From Bryobacteraceae bacterium (GTDB lineage: Bacteria; Acidobacteriota; Terriglobia; Bryobacterales; Bryobacteraceae), in contig JAHCHE010000003.1 of assembly GCA_026129905.1 (NCBI GenBank), positions 186,001 to 250,000 of the forward strand: a DNA stretch of 64,000 nt. The letters run 5' to 3'. Both the position numbers and the translations under genes were made by a program. This document shows, piece after piece, positions 27,338 through 36,028 of this stretch (within the stretch, counting starts at the first letter, position 1; each line of letters opens with the position of its first letter). The notes beneath the pieces were generated by a model. The model saw nothing but the letters and a program-made list of their open reading frames with translations, did not search any database and had not been told where the DNA came from.

Positions 27338-28569
27338 CATTCTCGACGTTCAAGTTCGGCGCGGGAATGGCCCTGTCCACCATCTGGTCGCACAGACTGC
27401 GGTCGCTGCTGACGGTGCTCGGCGTGATCATCGGGACTAGCGCCATCATCGGCGTCGGCTCGATCATCACCGGGCTGGACGGCGCAATCACGAATATTCT
27501 TCGGAGCTTTGGGACCAACACCCTGGTGGTGTTCAAGTTCAAGGTCGGCCTCCGGTTTCATCTGAGCGCGGAAGAGCGCACGCGCAAGCCGCTGACGCTG
27601 GAGAACGCGCAGGCGATCGCGGAGCGGTGTCCCTCGGTGGAGCACGTGAGTCCCTACCTCTTCCCGAACGACCGGATTCACCGCGTGAAGTACCAGTCCG
27701 CGGACATGTACCAGGTGGAAGTGGGCGGAACCGAGGAGCAGTACGCCTTTGGCGGCAACGCCGAGATGATGTACGGGCGGTTTCTGACTGAGACGGATAA
27801 TCGCTTCCGCCGGCCGGTGGTCGTGATCGGCGAGGACGTCTACAAAGCGTTGTTCTCGAACATCGATCCGGTGGGCAAGTGGATCGACGTGGACGGCCGG
27901 CAGGCGGAGGTGATCGGCGTGATGAAGCGGCCGTCGGCGTCCTTTCCGGGGGAACAGGACGGGCGCGTTCTCCTGCCGTACTTCACGATGCGGAAGATGT
28001 TTCCGCAGGCCGAGGAGAACATGCTGGTGGTGGTGGCCAAGGACGGCATGCTGGCTCGGGCGCGCGACGAAATAACGGCGGTGCTGCGCCTGGAGCGCCG
28101 CGTGCCCCACAACAAGCCCGACAACTTCGCCATCTCCACCGCCGAGCAAATGGTGGAAGACTTCCGGCAGGTAATGTCCACGACGGCGCTGGTGATGGTG
28201 GTGCTCAGCTCCATCGGGCTGCTGGTGGGCGGGATCGGCGTGATGAACATCATGCTGGTTTCCGTAACCGAGCGGACCCGCGAGATCGGCGTCCGAAAAG
28301 CGGTGGGCGCGCGTCGCGCCGACATCGTGGTGCAGTTCCTTACCGAGGCCGTCGTCCTGACGGGGCTGGGCGGCTGCCTGGGCCTGGCGCTGGGCTGGCT
28401 GATTTCGCTCGGCTCGCGGCTGGTGTTTCCCTCGCTGCCGACGAGCGTGCCGTTGTGGGCCGCTTCGCTCGGCGTGATCGTCTCGGTGACGGTCGGGCTG
28501 TTCTTCGGCATCTGGCCGGCCAGCAAGGCGGCGCGGCTGGACCCGGTAGAGGCGCTGCGGTACGAGTAG
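27334..28569 (+). CDS. MacB/FtsX-type ABC transporter permease (second of a pair)
   Basis: 411 aa, overlapping the first permease gene by 4 bp (ATGA). It has the same build: a first helix (LRSLLTVLGVIIGTSAIIGV), a MacB-PCD-like periplasmic domain, then three helices with ERTREIGVRKAVGARRADI and a final FGIWPASKAARLDPVEALRYE, the standard end of this family. The two permeases are similar only at the family level and so are probably paralogous halves of one complex. The gene ends 4 nt before the stop of the convergent CnbZ-like gene; no terminator is visible. Confidence 0.9.
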   Translation: MTFSTFKFGAGMALSTIWSHRLRSLLTVLGVIIGTSAIIGVGSIITGLDGAITNILRSFGTNTLVVFKFKVGLRFHLSAEERTRKPLTLENAQAIAERCPSVEHVSPYLFPNDRIHRVKYQSADMYQVEVGGTEEQYAFGGNAEMMYGRFLTETDNRFRRPVVVIGEDVYKALFSNIDPVGKWIDVDGRQAEVIGVMKRPSASFPGEQDGRVLLPYFTMRKMFPQAEENMLVVVAKDGMLARARDEITAVLRLERRVPHNKPDNFAISTAEQMVEDFRQVMSTTALVMVVLSSIGLLVGGIGVMNIMLVSVTERTREIGVRKAVGARRADIVVQFLTEAVVLTGLGGCLGLALGWLISLGSRLVFPSLPTSVPLWAASLGVIVSVTVGLFFGIWPASKAARLDPVEALRYE

Positions 28570-28573
28570 CGCC

Positions 28574-29335
28574 TCAGGAGCGCAGAACCAGCTCGCGCCG
28601 GCAGCCGCGGAGATCCATTTCGAACTCGATGGAGACGATCGGCGGACGGGCGAAGTGCCACGTCAGCCCGTGCGGGGCGCCGCCCATCCGGGGCAGGAGC
28701 ATTCGCTGGAGGAAAGGATGCACGTCGTGGACGGTGTAGAGTTCGGCCACCGTGACGTCCGCCCAGGAGGCGCCCAGTTCGCGCAGCCGGCCCTCCATCA
28801 GATCGAGCACGAAGCGCGCTTTGGCCTCGATCGCGTCAGCCGACGTCTCCCCGCGGCGCACGACATCCCTTGCGTCGAGCGAACCCTCGGGCAATTCCCC
28901 CGCCCCGGCCACGATGAAGGAGGGCGGCCGTCGCTTGGCCGCCTGGCCTGACGGCACGGTATAGGAGAAGCCGTACAGAGATGGTTCGGCGGGCGGGGCG
29001 ACTTCGGGCGCGACGTTCGTGCGGGCTACCGGGTTGACGCCGTCCACAAAGACGTCCCATCTCTTCAGCGTCTCGACGTATCCGGCGTTGAACCGGCCGA
29101 ATCCCTCGAAGGTGAACGGCCGTGGCGAGCGCAGTTCCATGCCGCAGAGCGCCTGGCGAGGTCTGCCGATCCCCTGAAGGTGGTCGCTGACAAGGTCGAA
29201 GCCGGCGTCGAGCGGCAGCGGGCGTTGCAGGCGCGCGTGTTCGATTTCGAAGCCGGGCGACGCGACGCCTCCGGCCGAATACGGGCTAATGCCCTTCACG
29301 AAAGCGAATCCACCGCGCGGATTGTCGATCGGCAC
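28574..29335 (-). CDS. RidA/YjgF-superfamily protein, CnbZ (2-amino-5-chloromuconate deaminase)-like
   Basis: 253 aa from GTG 29335, set by TATCAT 6 nt upstream; the longer open frame upstream has no ribosome site and overlaps the divergent gene. The N-terminal half (FVKGISPYSAGGVASPGFEIE, ALCGMELRSPRPFT, FNAGYVETLKRW, GVNPVARTNVAPE) resembles CnbZ-type proteins. The C-terminal half has RidA-like features (ASWADVTVAELYTVHDV). RidA relatives deaminate enamine/imine intermediates, and CnbZ works in chloronitrobenzene breakdown. No aromatic degradation genes are nearby, so a general enamine deaminase role is more likely. It is divergent from the LolC/E-like gene with closely spaced opposed -10 boxes. 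Confidence 0.65.
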   Translation of the reverse strand: MPIDNPRGGFAFVKGISPYSAGGVASPGFEIEHARLQRPLPLDAGFDLVSDHLQGIGRPRQALCGMELRSPRPFTFEGFGRFNAGYVETLKRWDVFVDGVNPVARTNVAPEVAPPAEPSLYGFSYTVPSGQAAKRRPPSFIVAGAGELPEGSLDARDVVRRGETSADAIEAKARFVLDLMEGRLRELGASWADVTVAELYTVHDVHPFLQRMLLPRMGGAPHGLTWHFARPPIVSIEFEMDLRGCRRELVLRS

Positions 29336-29341
29336 CTGGCC

Positions 29342-29347
29342 ATGATA
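29342..29347 (-). promoter_or_regulatory. -10 element (TATCAT) before the CnbZ-like gene
   Basis: TATCAT on the minus strand ends 6 nt before GTG 29335, which fits a leaderless start. Confidence 0.4.
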
Positions 29348-29409
29348 CTGCCTCCGCAGGCCCGCCGGCGCCGAAGGGCGCGCGGCGCGGTCCGGACGGA
29401 CGCGGGGAG

Positions 29410-29415
29410 TACAAT
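29410..29415 (+). promoter_or_regulatory. -10 element (TACAAT) before the LolC/E-like gene
   Basis: TACAAT ends 6 nt before TTG 29422, with no ribosome site between. Confidence 0.45.
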
Positions 29416-29421
29416 GACCTT

Positions 29422-30663
29422 TTGGGCAAGCGCTTCGAACTGTTCGTCGCACTCCGGTATCTCAAAGCCCGACGCAAGCAGGCGGTGATATCTGTCATTA
29501 CGGCGATCTCGGTGATGGGAGTGGCCGCCGGCGTGATGGCGCTGATCATCGCCCTTTCCATCAACAACGGCTTTCGCAACGCCTTTCAGCGGACCCTGCT
29601 CGGCGCCACCGCGCACGTGAGCGTGCTGGAAAAGAACCCGCAGTACGGGATCGGCGAATGGAAGGAACTGAGCGAAGAGCTGCGGAGCATCCCTCGCGTC
29701 GCCGGCGTGATGCCGACCCTGTACGCGGAAGTGTTCTTCACCGGGCCCGGGGCGCACGCCGAAGGGGGCGTGCTGAAAGGGGTGCGGCTGGAAGATACGG
29801 GCCAAGTGGATGTGCTTACGCGACTCAAGGAAGGCTCGCTGGAGCGTTTGGCGGCGCAGGAGTCGCTGGGCATGCCAGGCATCGTCCTGGGTTCGCGGCT
29901 GGCCCAGACCACCGGTATGCGCCTGGACGCGGTGCTCACCGTCATCAGTCCCCAGGGCGAGCTGACGCCGTTCGGACGCAAGCCCAGTTATCACCGCTTT
30001 CGCGTGGTCGGCATTTTCGAGTCCGGCTTCTACGAACTGGACGCGCGGCTGGCGTTCACGACCCTTCGCGCCGCGCAGCGGGTCTCCGCAGTGCCCGACG
30101 TGGTCAACGCCATCGAACTGCGCCTGGACGACATCAACCGGGCCGGGGAGGTGGCCGCGGCGGCGGACAAGATCGCCGGGCCCCAATTGCAGGCCAGCCC
30201 GTGGATGGAGCAGAACCGGCAGATGCTCAGCGCGCTCAAGATGGAGCGCGTGGTGACGGTGGTGACGATCGGGCTGATCGAGCTGGTGGCCGCGCTGAAC
30301 ATTCTGATCACGTTGGTGATGATGGTGATGGAGAAGCACCGTGACATCGCGATCCTGATGTCGCTGGGCGCGCGGCGCGAGCAGATCCGCGGCATCTTCA
30401 TGCTGCAAGGCGTGATCATCGGCGTGGTGGGCAGCGCGCTGGGGCTGGCAGCGGGTTACGGATTGAGCTTCCTGGCGGACAAGTACCGCTGGATTCAGAT
30501 CGACGCCGACGTCTATTCGCTGAGCTACGTGCCGTTCGATCCGCGCTGGATCGACGCGCTCTGGGTACCGGCCGCGGCCATCGTGGTGAGCTTCCTGGCG
30601 ACAATCTACCCGGCGCGGAACGCCACGCGCATCGCACCGGCCGAAGCGCTGCGGTACGAGTAG
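29422..30663 (+). CDS. LolC/LolE-like lipoprotein-releasing ABC permease
   Basis: 413 aa from TTG 29422. The N-terminus [17 protein letters not shown] followed by [19 protein letters not shown] is the hallmark opening of LolC/LolE. A long periplasmic domain (about 50-270) precedes three C-terminal helices with [21 protein letters not shown] and the closing [19 protein letters not shown]. LolCE with LolD extracts lipoproteins from the inner membrane and passes them to LolA. A single permease suggests a LolF-like homodimer; lolD is not adjacent. pgi follows 58 nt downstream with its own TTG start and ribosome site. Confidence 0.88.
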   Translation: MGKRFELFVALRYLKARRKQAVISVITAISVMGVAAGVMALIIALSINNGFRNAFQRTLLGATAHVSVLEKNPQYGIGEWKELSEELRSIPRVAGVMPTLYAEVFFTGPGAHAEGGVLKGVRLEDTGQVDVLTRLKEGSLERLAAQESLGMPGIVLGSRLAQTTGMRLDAVLTVISPQGELTPFGRKPSYHRFRVVGIFESGFYELDARLAFTTLRAAQRVSAVPDVVNAIELRLDDINRAGEVAAAADKIAGPQLQASPWMEQNRQMLSALKMERVVTVVTIGLIELVAALNILITLVMMVMEKHRDIAILMSLGARREQIRGIFMLQGVIIGVVGSALGLAAGYGLSFLADKYRWIQIDADVYSLSYVPFDPRWIDALWVPAAAIVVSFLATIYPARNATRIAPAEALRYE

Positions 30664-30721
30664 CGCGCCTGGCTCCGTTGCTCGCATCGCATCCGCTAAA
30701 GTTGTCCTTACGGAGGTTACG

Positions 30722-32290
30722 TTGAACCAACTGGAACGCTGGAACCGTTTCCGCGAGCTCCTCTGCGCGGTTCCGCAACTGGACCTGACCCTCGACATCA
30801 GCCGGATGAATTTTCCGCCGGACCTGTTTGACCGTATGGAGCCGGAAATGCAGCGCGCCTACAGGGCCATGGATGAACTGGAGCGCGGCGCCATCGCCAA
30901 TCCGGACGAGAGCCGCATGGTGGGCCACTACTGGCTGCGCGCGCCGGACCGCGCTCCCACTAAGGAGATCCGCCAGGAAATCGTCGAGACGGTTGACGCG
31001 GTCGAGCAGTTCGCCGCCCGCGTTCACGAAGGGACCATGAAGCCGCCGTCCGCCTCGCGTTTCACGCGCGTCCTCTCCATCGGCATCGGCGGCTCCGCGC
31101 TGGGTCCCATGTTTGTGGCCGACGCCCTCGGCCATCCGGCCACGGACAGGATGCCGGTTCAGTTCATCGACAACACGGACCCGGACGGGATGCAGCGCAC
31201 GCTGGCCTCGCTCGCCGGACAACTGGGTCAAACTCTAACGATCGTGACCAGCAAGAGCGGCGGAACCCCCGAAACCCACAACGGCATGAAGGTGGCCGCG
31301 CACGCCTACTCCCAGGCCGGACTGGATTTCGCTCCCCACGCGGTCGCCATCACGATGCGCGACTCGAAGCTCGACCGGCAGGCCGCCGCCGAAGGCTGGG
31401 CGGCGCGCTTCCCGATGTTCGACTGGGTGGGCGGGAGAACCAGCGTCACCTCCGCCGTCGGGCTCCTTCCCGCGGCGTTGCAGGGGCTCGACATCCGTGC
31501 GCTGCTGGCCGGCGCTGCCGCCTGCGACGAAGCGACCCGCGCAACGGACACGCGGCGCAATCCCGCGGCGCTGCTGGCCCTGATGTGGCATCACGCCACC
31601 GGCGGCAGGGGCCTGAAGGACATGGTGGTGCTTCCCTACAAGGATCGCCTTCTGCTCTTCAGCCGCTACCTGCAACAACTGGTGATGGAGTCGCTCGGCA
31701 AGCGTCTCGACCTCGACGGCAATCGCGTCGACCAGGGCATCGCGGTCTACGGCAACAAGGGCTCCACCGATCAGCACGCCTATGTGCAACAGTTGCGCGA
31801 CGGCGTCAACAACTTCTTCGTCACCTTCATCCGCGTCCTCGAAGCCGGCGCGGATCCGGTCGAGGTAGCCCCGGGAGCGCGATCGGGCGACTACCTGCAC
31901 GGTTTCCTGCTCGGCACGCGCGAAGCGCTTTCGGGCAACGGACGCGAATCGATGACCATCACCGTCCGGCGCGTGGACGCCCGAACCGTCGGCGGGCTGA
32001 TCGCGCTCTTCGAACGGGCCGTCGGCTTCTACGCGACGCTGATCCGCATCAACGCCTATCATCAACCCGGCGTGCAGGCCGGCAAGGACGCCGCGGACCA
32101 GGCGCTGGCGCTCCAAAGCAGGATCGAACGGCAGCTTTCCGCATCGCCCCAAACCGCGGAGCAGATCGCCGGGGAAATCGACGCCGGCGACGTGGAAACG
32201 GTCTACCTGATCCTGGAGCACCTCGCCGCCAATGGCCGTGCGCGAGCCTCCGGCAGCGGCCCCGGCGCCGCCTTCGCTACGCCCGCTTGA
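30722..32290 (+). CDS. pgi: Glucose-6-phosphate isomerase
   Basis: 522 aa from TTG 30722, with GGAGG 5 nt upstream. It interconverts glucose-6-phosphate and fructose-6-phosphate in the cytoplasm. Two SIS domains are present: [11 protein letters not shown] (phosphate loop, about residue 119) and [14 protein letters not shown] (about 178), then [18 protein letters not shown] and, in the second domain, [16 protein letters not shown] with the conserved QH region. It belongs to the bacterial/TAL-like PGI group rather than the 550-aa E. coli type. The stop lies 14 bp inside the end of the convergent AGE gene. Its last 475 bp are repeated exactly at 41275-41749. Confidence 0.96.
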   Translation: MNQLERWNRFRELLCAVPQLDLTLDISRMNFPPDLFDRMEPEMQRAYRAMDELERGAIANPDESRMVGHYWLRAPDRAPTKEIRQEIVETVDAVEQFAARVHEGTMKPPSASRFTRVLSIGIGGSALGPMFVADALGHPATDRMPVQFIDNTDPDGMQRTLASLAGQLGQTLTIVTSKSGGTPETHNGMKVAAHAYSQAGLDFAPHAVAITMRDSKLDRQAAAEGWAARFPMFDWVGGRTSVTSAVGLLPAALQGLDIRALLAGAAACDEATRATDTRRNPAALLALMWHHATGGRGLKDMVVLPYKDRLLLFSRYLQQLVMESLGKRLDLDGNRVDQGIAVYGNKGSTDQHAYVQQLRDGVNNFFVTFIRVLEAGADPVEVAPGARSGDYLHGFLLGTREALSGNGRESMTITVRRVDARTVGGLIALFERAVGFYATLIRINAYHQPGVQAGKDAADQALALQSRIERQLSASPQTAEQIAGEIDAGDVETVYLILEHLAANGRARASGSGPGAAFATPA

Positions 32291-33536
32291 GCATTCGCTC
32301 CAGCGCCAGCAGGTTCAGCATGAGATGGCGCGGATGATGGAAGTTCTCCACGCGGTTCGCATGCCGCTCGAATGTCACTTTCCGGTCCGCCGCCGTTATC
32401 CATAGCGGGAACCCATATTGCTTCAGCGGGTACTTCGCCTGCACGTAGGCGTACGTGCGGTCGAACATCTCCCGCGCCCAGGCCTCGCCCGTCTGCTCGA
32501 CGACGCAAAGCGCGCCGATCAGCGTCTCTTCCTGCGCCCAAAGAACCTTGTCCACGCTCCAGACGTTGTTATCGACGTGCTGGAGGTTGCGGAACACGCC
32601 GCCATAAACGTCGTCCCAGGCGACCTCGACGTGCCGGCGGAACCGCCCGGCTACCGTCCGGAAGAGTCCCATGTCCCGCAGCCGCAGCGCTTCGTACATC
32701 AGCATCCACAGCGTTTCGATGGCGTGTCCTGTGTACACGAGCTGCCCGTATTCGTTGTCCGGCCGCGAGAGGTCGTGGTTGAGCAGCTCATTGTTCAATT
32801 GGAACGCCGGATGGTAATGCCGGTTCATCACCGCGTCCACGCACCGCGCGGCGATGGCTTCGATCTCCGCGTCCCGGCGCGTCTTCAGCATTTCGGTGGC
32901 GATGCGGACCAGTACCATCCAGACGCCCTGAATGCGCGCTCCGGGAAACGGCCGGGCGCCCGGGCCGAGATAGGTCTCGCCGATCCCCGGCTCGTAATCG
33001 TCGCGGTCGTAAATGCGCACGCACTTCAGCACAATCTCTTTGGCCATGTCCCAATAGCGGGGATCGCCCGCCGCCTTGGAATACTCGGCGAAGCCCTCGG
33101 CGATGAACAGGTCGCCATAGATCGCCGTATCCGGCGGACTGGCCGGCGCGCCCTCGCGCGTGAACGTCGCCGGCCACAAGCCTTCACCCGCCGGCTTGTT
33201 CTTCAGAACGAACGCCACGGACTTCGCCGCCGCCTCCAGGTACTTCCGCTCGCTCGCGAGGTTGTTGTAGAGGAACGAATAGACCCAGATTCCGCGCCCC
33301 TCGTACCACGCCCGCTTGCCGGCATTGACCCGTGCGCCGTCGCGATCCGTGGCGCACAGGAAGCCGCCGTACTCGTGATCGACGACGTACCGCTCCATAA
33401 ACGGAAGGAAATCGTCGAACAGGTCCGCCCGGTACTGCTCCCGCAGCTTCTCCAGCCGCTCGCGCGAAAGGCTCTCCGCCAGCCCGGACACAACCCCGGC
33501 CGCCGGCGCCTGAAAAAGGAATGACCGCCGCCGCAC
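32277..33536 (-). CDS. AGE-family (N-acylglucosamine 2-epimerase) epimerase/isomerase, copy 1
   Basis: 419 aa from GTG 33536, with TATCCT 5 nt upstream. An (alpha/alpha)6-barrel protein of the AGE family, with [20 protein letters not shown] near the start, [43 protein letters not shown] in the core and [12 protein letters not shown] and [20 protein letters not shown] at the end. Conserved His and Arg residues of the barrel ([14 protein letters not shown]) are present. Members epimerise N-acylglucosamine, cellobiose or mannose. A hydrophobic, twin-Arg-like N-terminus ([17 protein letters not shown]) suggests export, unlike cytoplasmic AGE enzymes. A second, slightly diverged intact copy lies at 41736-42995. 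Confidence 0.88.
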   Translation of the reverse strand: MRRRSFLFQAPAAGVVSGLAESLSRERLEKLREQYRADLFDDFLPFMERYVVDHEYGGFLCATDRDGARVNAGKRAWYEGRGIWVYSFLYNNLASERKYLEAAAKSVAFVLKNKPAGEGLWPATFTREGAPASPPDTAIYGDLFIAEGFAEYSKAAGDPRYWDMAKEIVLKCVRIYDRDDYEPGIGETYLGPGARPFPGARIQGVWMVLVRIATEMLKTRRDAEIEAIAARCVDAVMNRHYHPAFQLNNELLNHDLSRPDNEYGQLVYTGHAIETLWMLMYEALRLRDMGLFRTVAGRFRRHVEVAWDDVYGGVFRNLQHVDNNVWSVDKVLWAQEETLIGALCVVEQTGEAWAREMFDRTYAYVQAKYPLKQYGFPLWITAADRKVTFERHANRVENFHHPRHLMLNLLALERMLKRA

Positions 33537-33541
33537 GTCCC

Positions 33542-33547
33542 AGGATA
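33542..33547 (-). promoter_or_regulatory. -10 element (TATCCT) before AGE copy 1
   Basis: TATCCT on the minus strand ends 5 nt before GTG 33536; the same element is kept in copy 2 at 43001-43006. Confidence 0.35.
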
Positions 33548-33711
33548 CTGCCGCCCGGCCGCCGTGCGTCTCCACTCCGGATTTCCATCGCCTCTTCCTG
33601 CAGCGCTTCACAAATACGTCCGAGAAACCCGGGCCCCTTCCCCACGTCCGCCAGCGAGGCGGCCCACCGGTGTTGGAGGAGCGTCTGCTCACGCGTCCGG
33701 GTATGAGCTTG

Positions 33712-35808
33712 CTAGAACTTGAAAGCTCCTTTAAGACCGGAGGCGACCCCCGCGACGCCTGTCTTCCGGTCTTTCTCTTGGGGCGCCGCGTTGAAAAGGG
33801 AGCAACCATAGGAGGTTTCGACCTGTTTCATGACCCAGGCCTTACAGCGCCCATCCTTTTCGCATTGGGCCTGGCACTTCTCTGGCTCTGGTGTGCTGGA
33901 CTTCAGACTGTTGTCTGAACGCCAGTCCCTGGAGGGCGTCAGAAGCAGGTCCACTCCGTAGTCGATTCCCCGCCGGAGGCCGGACACAAAACCAGGATTA
34001 TTGTTGGGAACGGGAAAGGCGGGCCTTCTCTTGAGCCAGCACCTGCCCGGTTGAGCGGGCCAGTTATTGTACTTTGGATTCAATGTCCACGCCTGGCACT
34101 CCGGGTTTTTCGCGCATTCCAACGCGCACGCATGAAGGTCCGAAACTTGGCTGATCGACCGCAGGTCCTCCCCCTTCCTATCGTAATTCTTCTCTTCACG
34201 GAAGGATCCGCCGCCGCAGTTGGAACAGGCATTTGCCACATCCGGGACCTCCGGTCTCAAGAAACACATTCCGCTCGCCCCCCCACTCAAGTAGTCGAAA
34301 GCCCGACATGTAGGCCGTTTCCCGCACTCCGCCTCGCACTCATACTGCGATGTTGCCGTTATTACGTCCGCCCGATTACCAGGACGACTCAGCATGCTGA
34401 TGCGGCGAGGGAGGCCCGACACGACCCCCGCAGCGGGTAACGGATCGGGAATAGCGCCCTTGAGATAGCACTTGAAATCGAAAAAGGCGAACGCCGCACA
34501 CGACCTGTTCCTCTCGCATTCCTCCCGACAGTCATATTCGGTACCAGTGCTGATCGGGCCTCCTGGCCTAGACAGGTCGGCCGCCCATCGATTGATGCCC
34601 CTTTCAAACCCCCCGTCTATGCTCCGAATCACCTCAAAGATCTTCTCGCGAAACCTCGTCAGATCCGTCCACGAAGTATTGTTTAATTTGTTACTGATCA
34701 TCAGGAGCGCCGGACGCACAGGCAGAGGTAGTTCCTTAGGCATAGGCCGTTCCGCAAAGACGGCCGAGCCGCGCTTTATGGGTGTGTTTGGGGCGGTAGG
34801 CCAACGGAACGTAGACGCAACGGGCCCTTCCCGATTACAATCGCTTCTGCCATAGCCGAACGCTTGCACTGGCTCGTCCCGTGGAGCGTATATTCCAATC
34901 CGCGCCGGCTCGATGGAGGCAATTGACGACTTCAGTTTGCCGAGAGCGAGATCGAACGCGCCTTCACTGCCTAAACGTACGATATAGGCCACGCTTGCCG
35001 CCACGCGGCCGTTAACATTGAGAACTGCTGCTGCGTTCTTCCACGTCCACTCTTCGCCGCTGGCGGGCCTGGCCAGGGGGGTATTTGCAACGCAACTTGC
35101 CGGGACTACGAAATACCAAGGCGTGATCAGGACTGCGGTACAGGAACCCGATTTCGTGGTGAACAGGCCCACCGCGGGATCGATGACGGGATACGCACAG
35201 GTGCCCACGCCGCCGTCGCCACCACTACCACCACCACTACCACCTTCATCAGCAGGACAATCAGTACGGTCAGCACGGGCCGGACATGTCGACAGGCCTT
35301 CCGTTAGTTTGCAACTTCGTCCCGCCCAGTCACAAGTACAATCTTCACAGCTAGGCCTGCTCGATTCAGTGTCGTCGAATGTACAAGTCGATTTCTCCAT
35401 GGCGCCGCCACTAGTTTGTCTCCGGCAGGATTGTTTGTCTTCAACGTCAAAGGCGCTGCAAGACGTGCAGTCAGGATATGCGCAGTTAAAGTCGTTGCAG
35501 GTTTTTAACTCAAACTCTACTATAGGAGCCGAGTCGATAAGTTGTCCTGCCTTACACTCGGTGACGATAATACATTGCTCTGCGCAATTCGTGGTTTCCT
35601 TACAGAGGAATCCACATTCGTAATCCACGCCTGATCGCATCCCCGCGATGCTCAGGCAATCCTCGGGGGACGGAGGCTGCTGGGCAGCAACTGGGTTAGG
35701 CCCGCTGAGCGTGAGAATCAGCACCATTGGCAGGGCCGAAATAACACGGTTAACGATGGAACTGACGAATAGACCCGTCAGGTCATTTTTTCCTTTCAGA
35801 CGATTCAT
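33712..35808 (-). CDS. Exported Cys-rich protein with degenerate trypsin-like domain and PAN/apple modules
   Basis: 698 aa from ATG 35808, with GGAGG 7 nt upstream and a signal peptide (VISALPMVLILTLSG ... VAAQQ); the frame is open further upstream but without support. Residues about 50-190 are Cys-rich, followed by a Gly/Ser linker. Residues about 205-385 look like a trypsin-like fold, but the TAAHC His is replaced (FVVPASCV), GAFDLALGKL keeps the Asp region, and no GDSGG is present, so it should be catalytically dead. From about 400 to the end are three or four PAN/apple-like modules (YDCREECERNRSCAAFAFF, QYECEAECGKRPTCRAFDY, HACALECAKNPECQAWTL, KCQAQCEKDGRCKAWVM). Such modules bind proteins or glycans. 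GC is lower than in neighbours, and with the 1592-aa gene it forms the segment between the duplicated copies. Confidence 0.75.
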   Translation of the reverse strand: MNRLKGKNDLTGLFVSSIVNRVISALPMVLILTLSGPNPVAAQQPPSPEDCLSIAGMRSGVDYECGFLCKETTNCAEQCIIVTECKAGQLIDSAPIVEFELKTCNDFNCAYPDCTSCSAFDVEDKQSCRRQTSGGAMEKSTCTFDDTESSRPSCEDCTCDWAGRSCKLTEGLSTCPARADRTDCPADEGGSGGGSGGDGGVGTCAYPVIDPAVGLFTTKSGSCTAVLITPWYFVVPASCVANTPLARPASGEEWTWKNAAAVLNVNGRVAASVAYIVRLGSEGAFDLALGKLKSSIASIEPARIGIYAPRDEPVQAFGYGRSDCNREGPVASTFRWPTAPNTPIKRGSAVFAERPMPKELPLPVRPALLMISNKLNNTSWTDLTRFREKIFEVIRSIDGGFERGINRWAADLSRPGGPISTGTEYDCREECERNRSCAAFAFFDFKCYLKGAIPDPLPAAGVVSGLPRRISMLSRPGNRADVITATSQYECEAECGKRPTCRAFDYLSGGASGMCFLRPEVPDVANACSNCGGGSFREEKNYDRKGEDLRSISQVSDLHACALECAKNPECQAWTLNPKYNNWPAQPGRCWLKRRPAFPVPNNNPGFVSGLRRGIDYGVDLLLTPSRDWRSDNSLKSSTPEPEKCQAQCEKDGRCKAWVMKQVETSYGCSLFNAAPQEKDRKTGVAGVASGLKGAFKF

Positions 35809-36028
35809 CTTATACCTCCAAATACCTCCAGATTCCAAAGCGCGGGGACCAACAGAAGTGCTAGCCACGATCGCGCTTAAATAAGTCGACAAATACCGCA
35901 CTTATTCCGGTACCCACCTGTGAGTGGCGGCTCCCCGCGTCGAGTGGAGCGACGTAGCCCCGGCCGTGTATGAGCTTGAGATTCGCCGCCAGCCGGATCT
36001 CACATTGGCAGACAAGCGGTGGGTTCGC

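Larger units (their letters stand above)
31816..33564. repeat. Direct duplication, copy 1 (pgi 3' end + AGE epimerase gene)
   Basis: This 1.75-kb segment matches 41275-43023 at a constant offset of 9459 bp with no indel seen. Bases 31816-32636 are identical to the second copy (821 bp); from 32637 on, the copies differ by roughly 3 percent. At the left end identity starts abruptly inside pgi. At the right end it fades about 28 bp upstream of the AGE start codon. Confidence 0.95.

Noticed and set aside
32418-33524. 368-codon open frame antisense to AGE copy 1
   Set aside because: Broken in copy 2 while the AGE frame is kept intact in both copies, so only the AGE frame is under selection.
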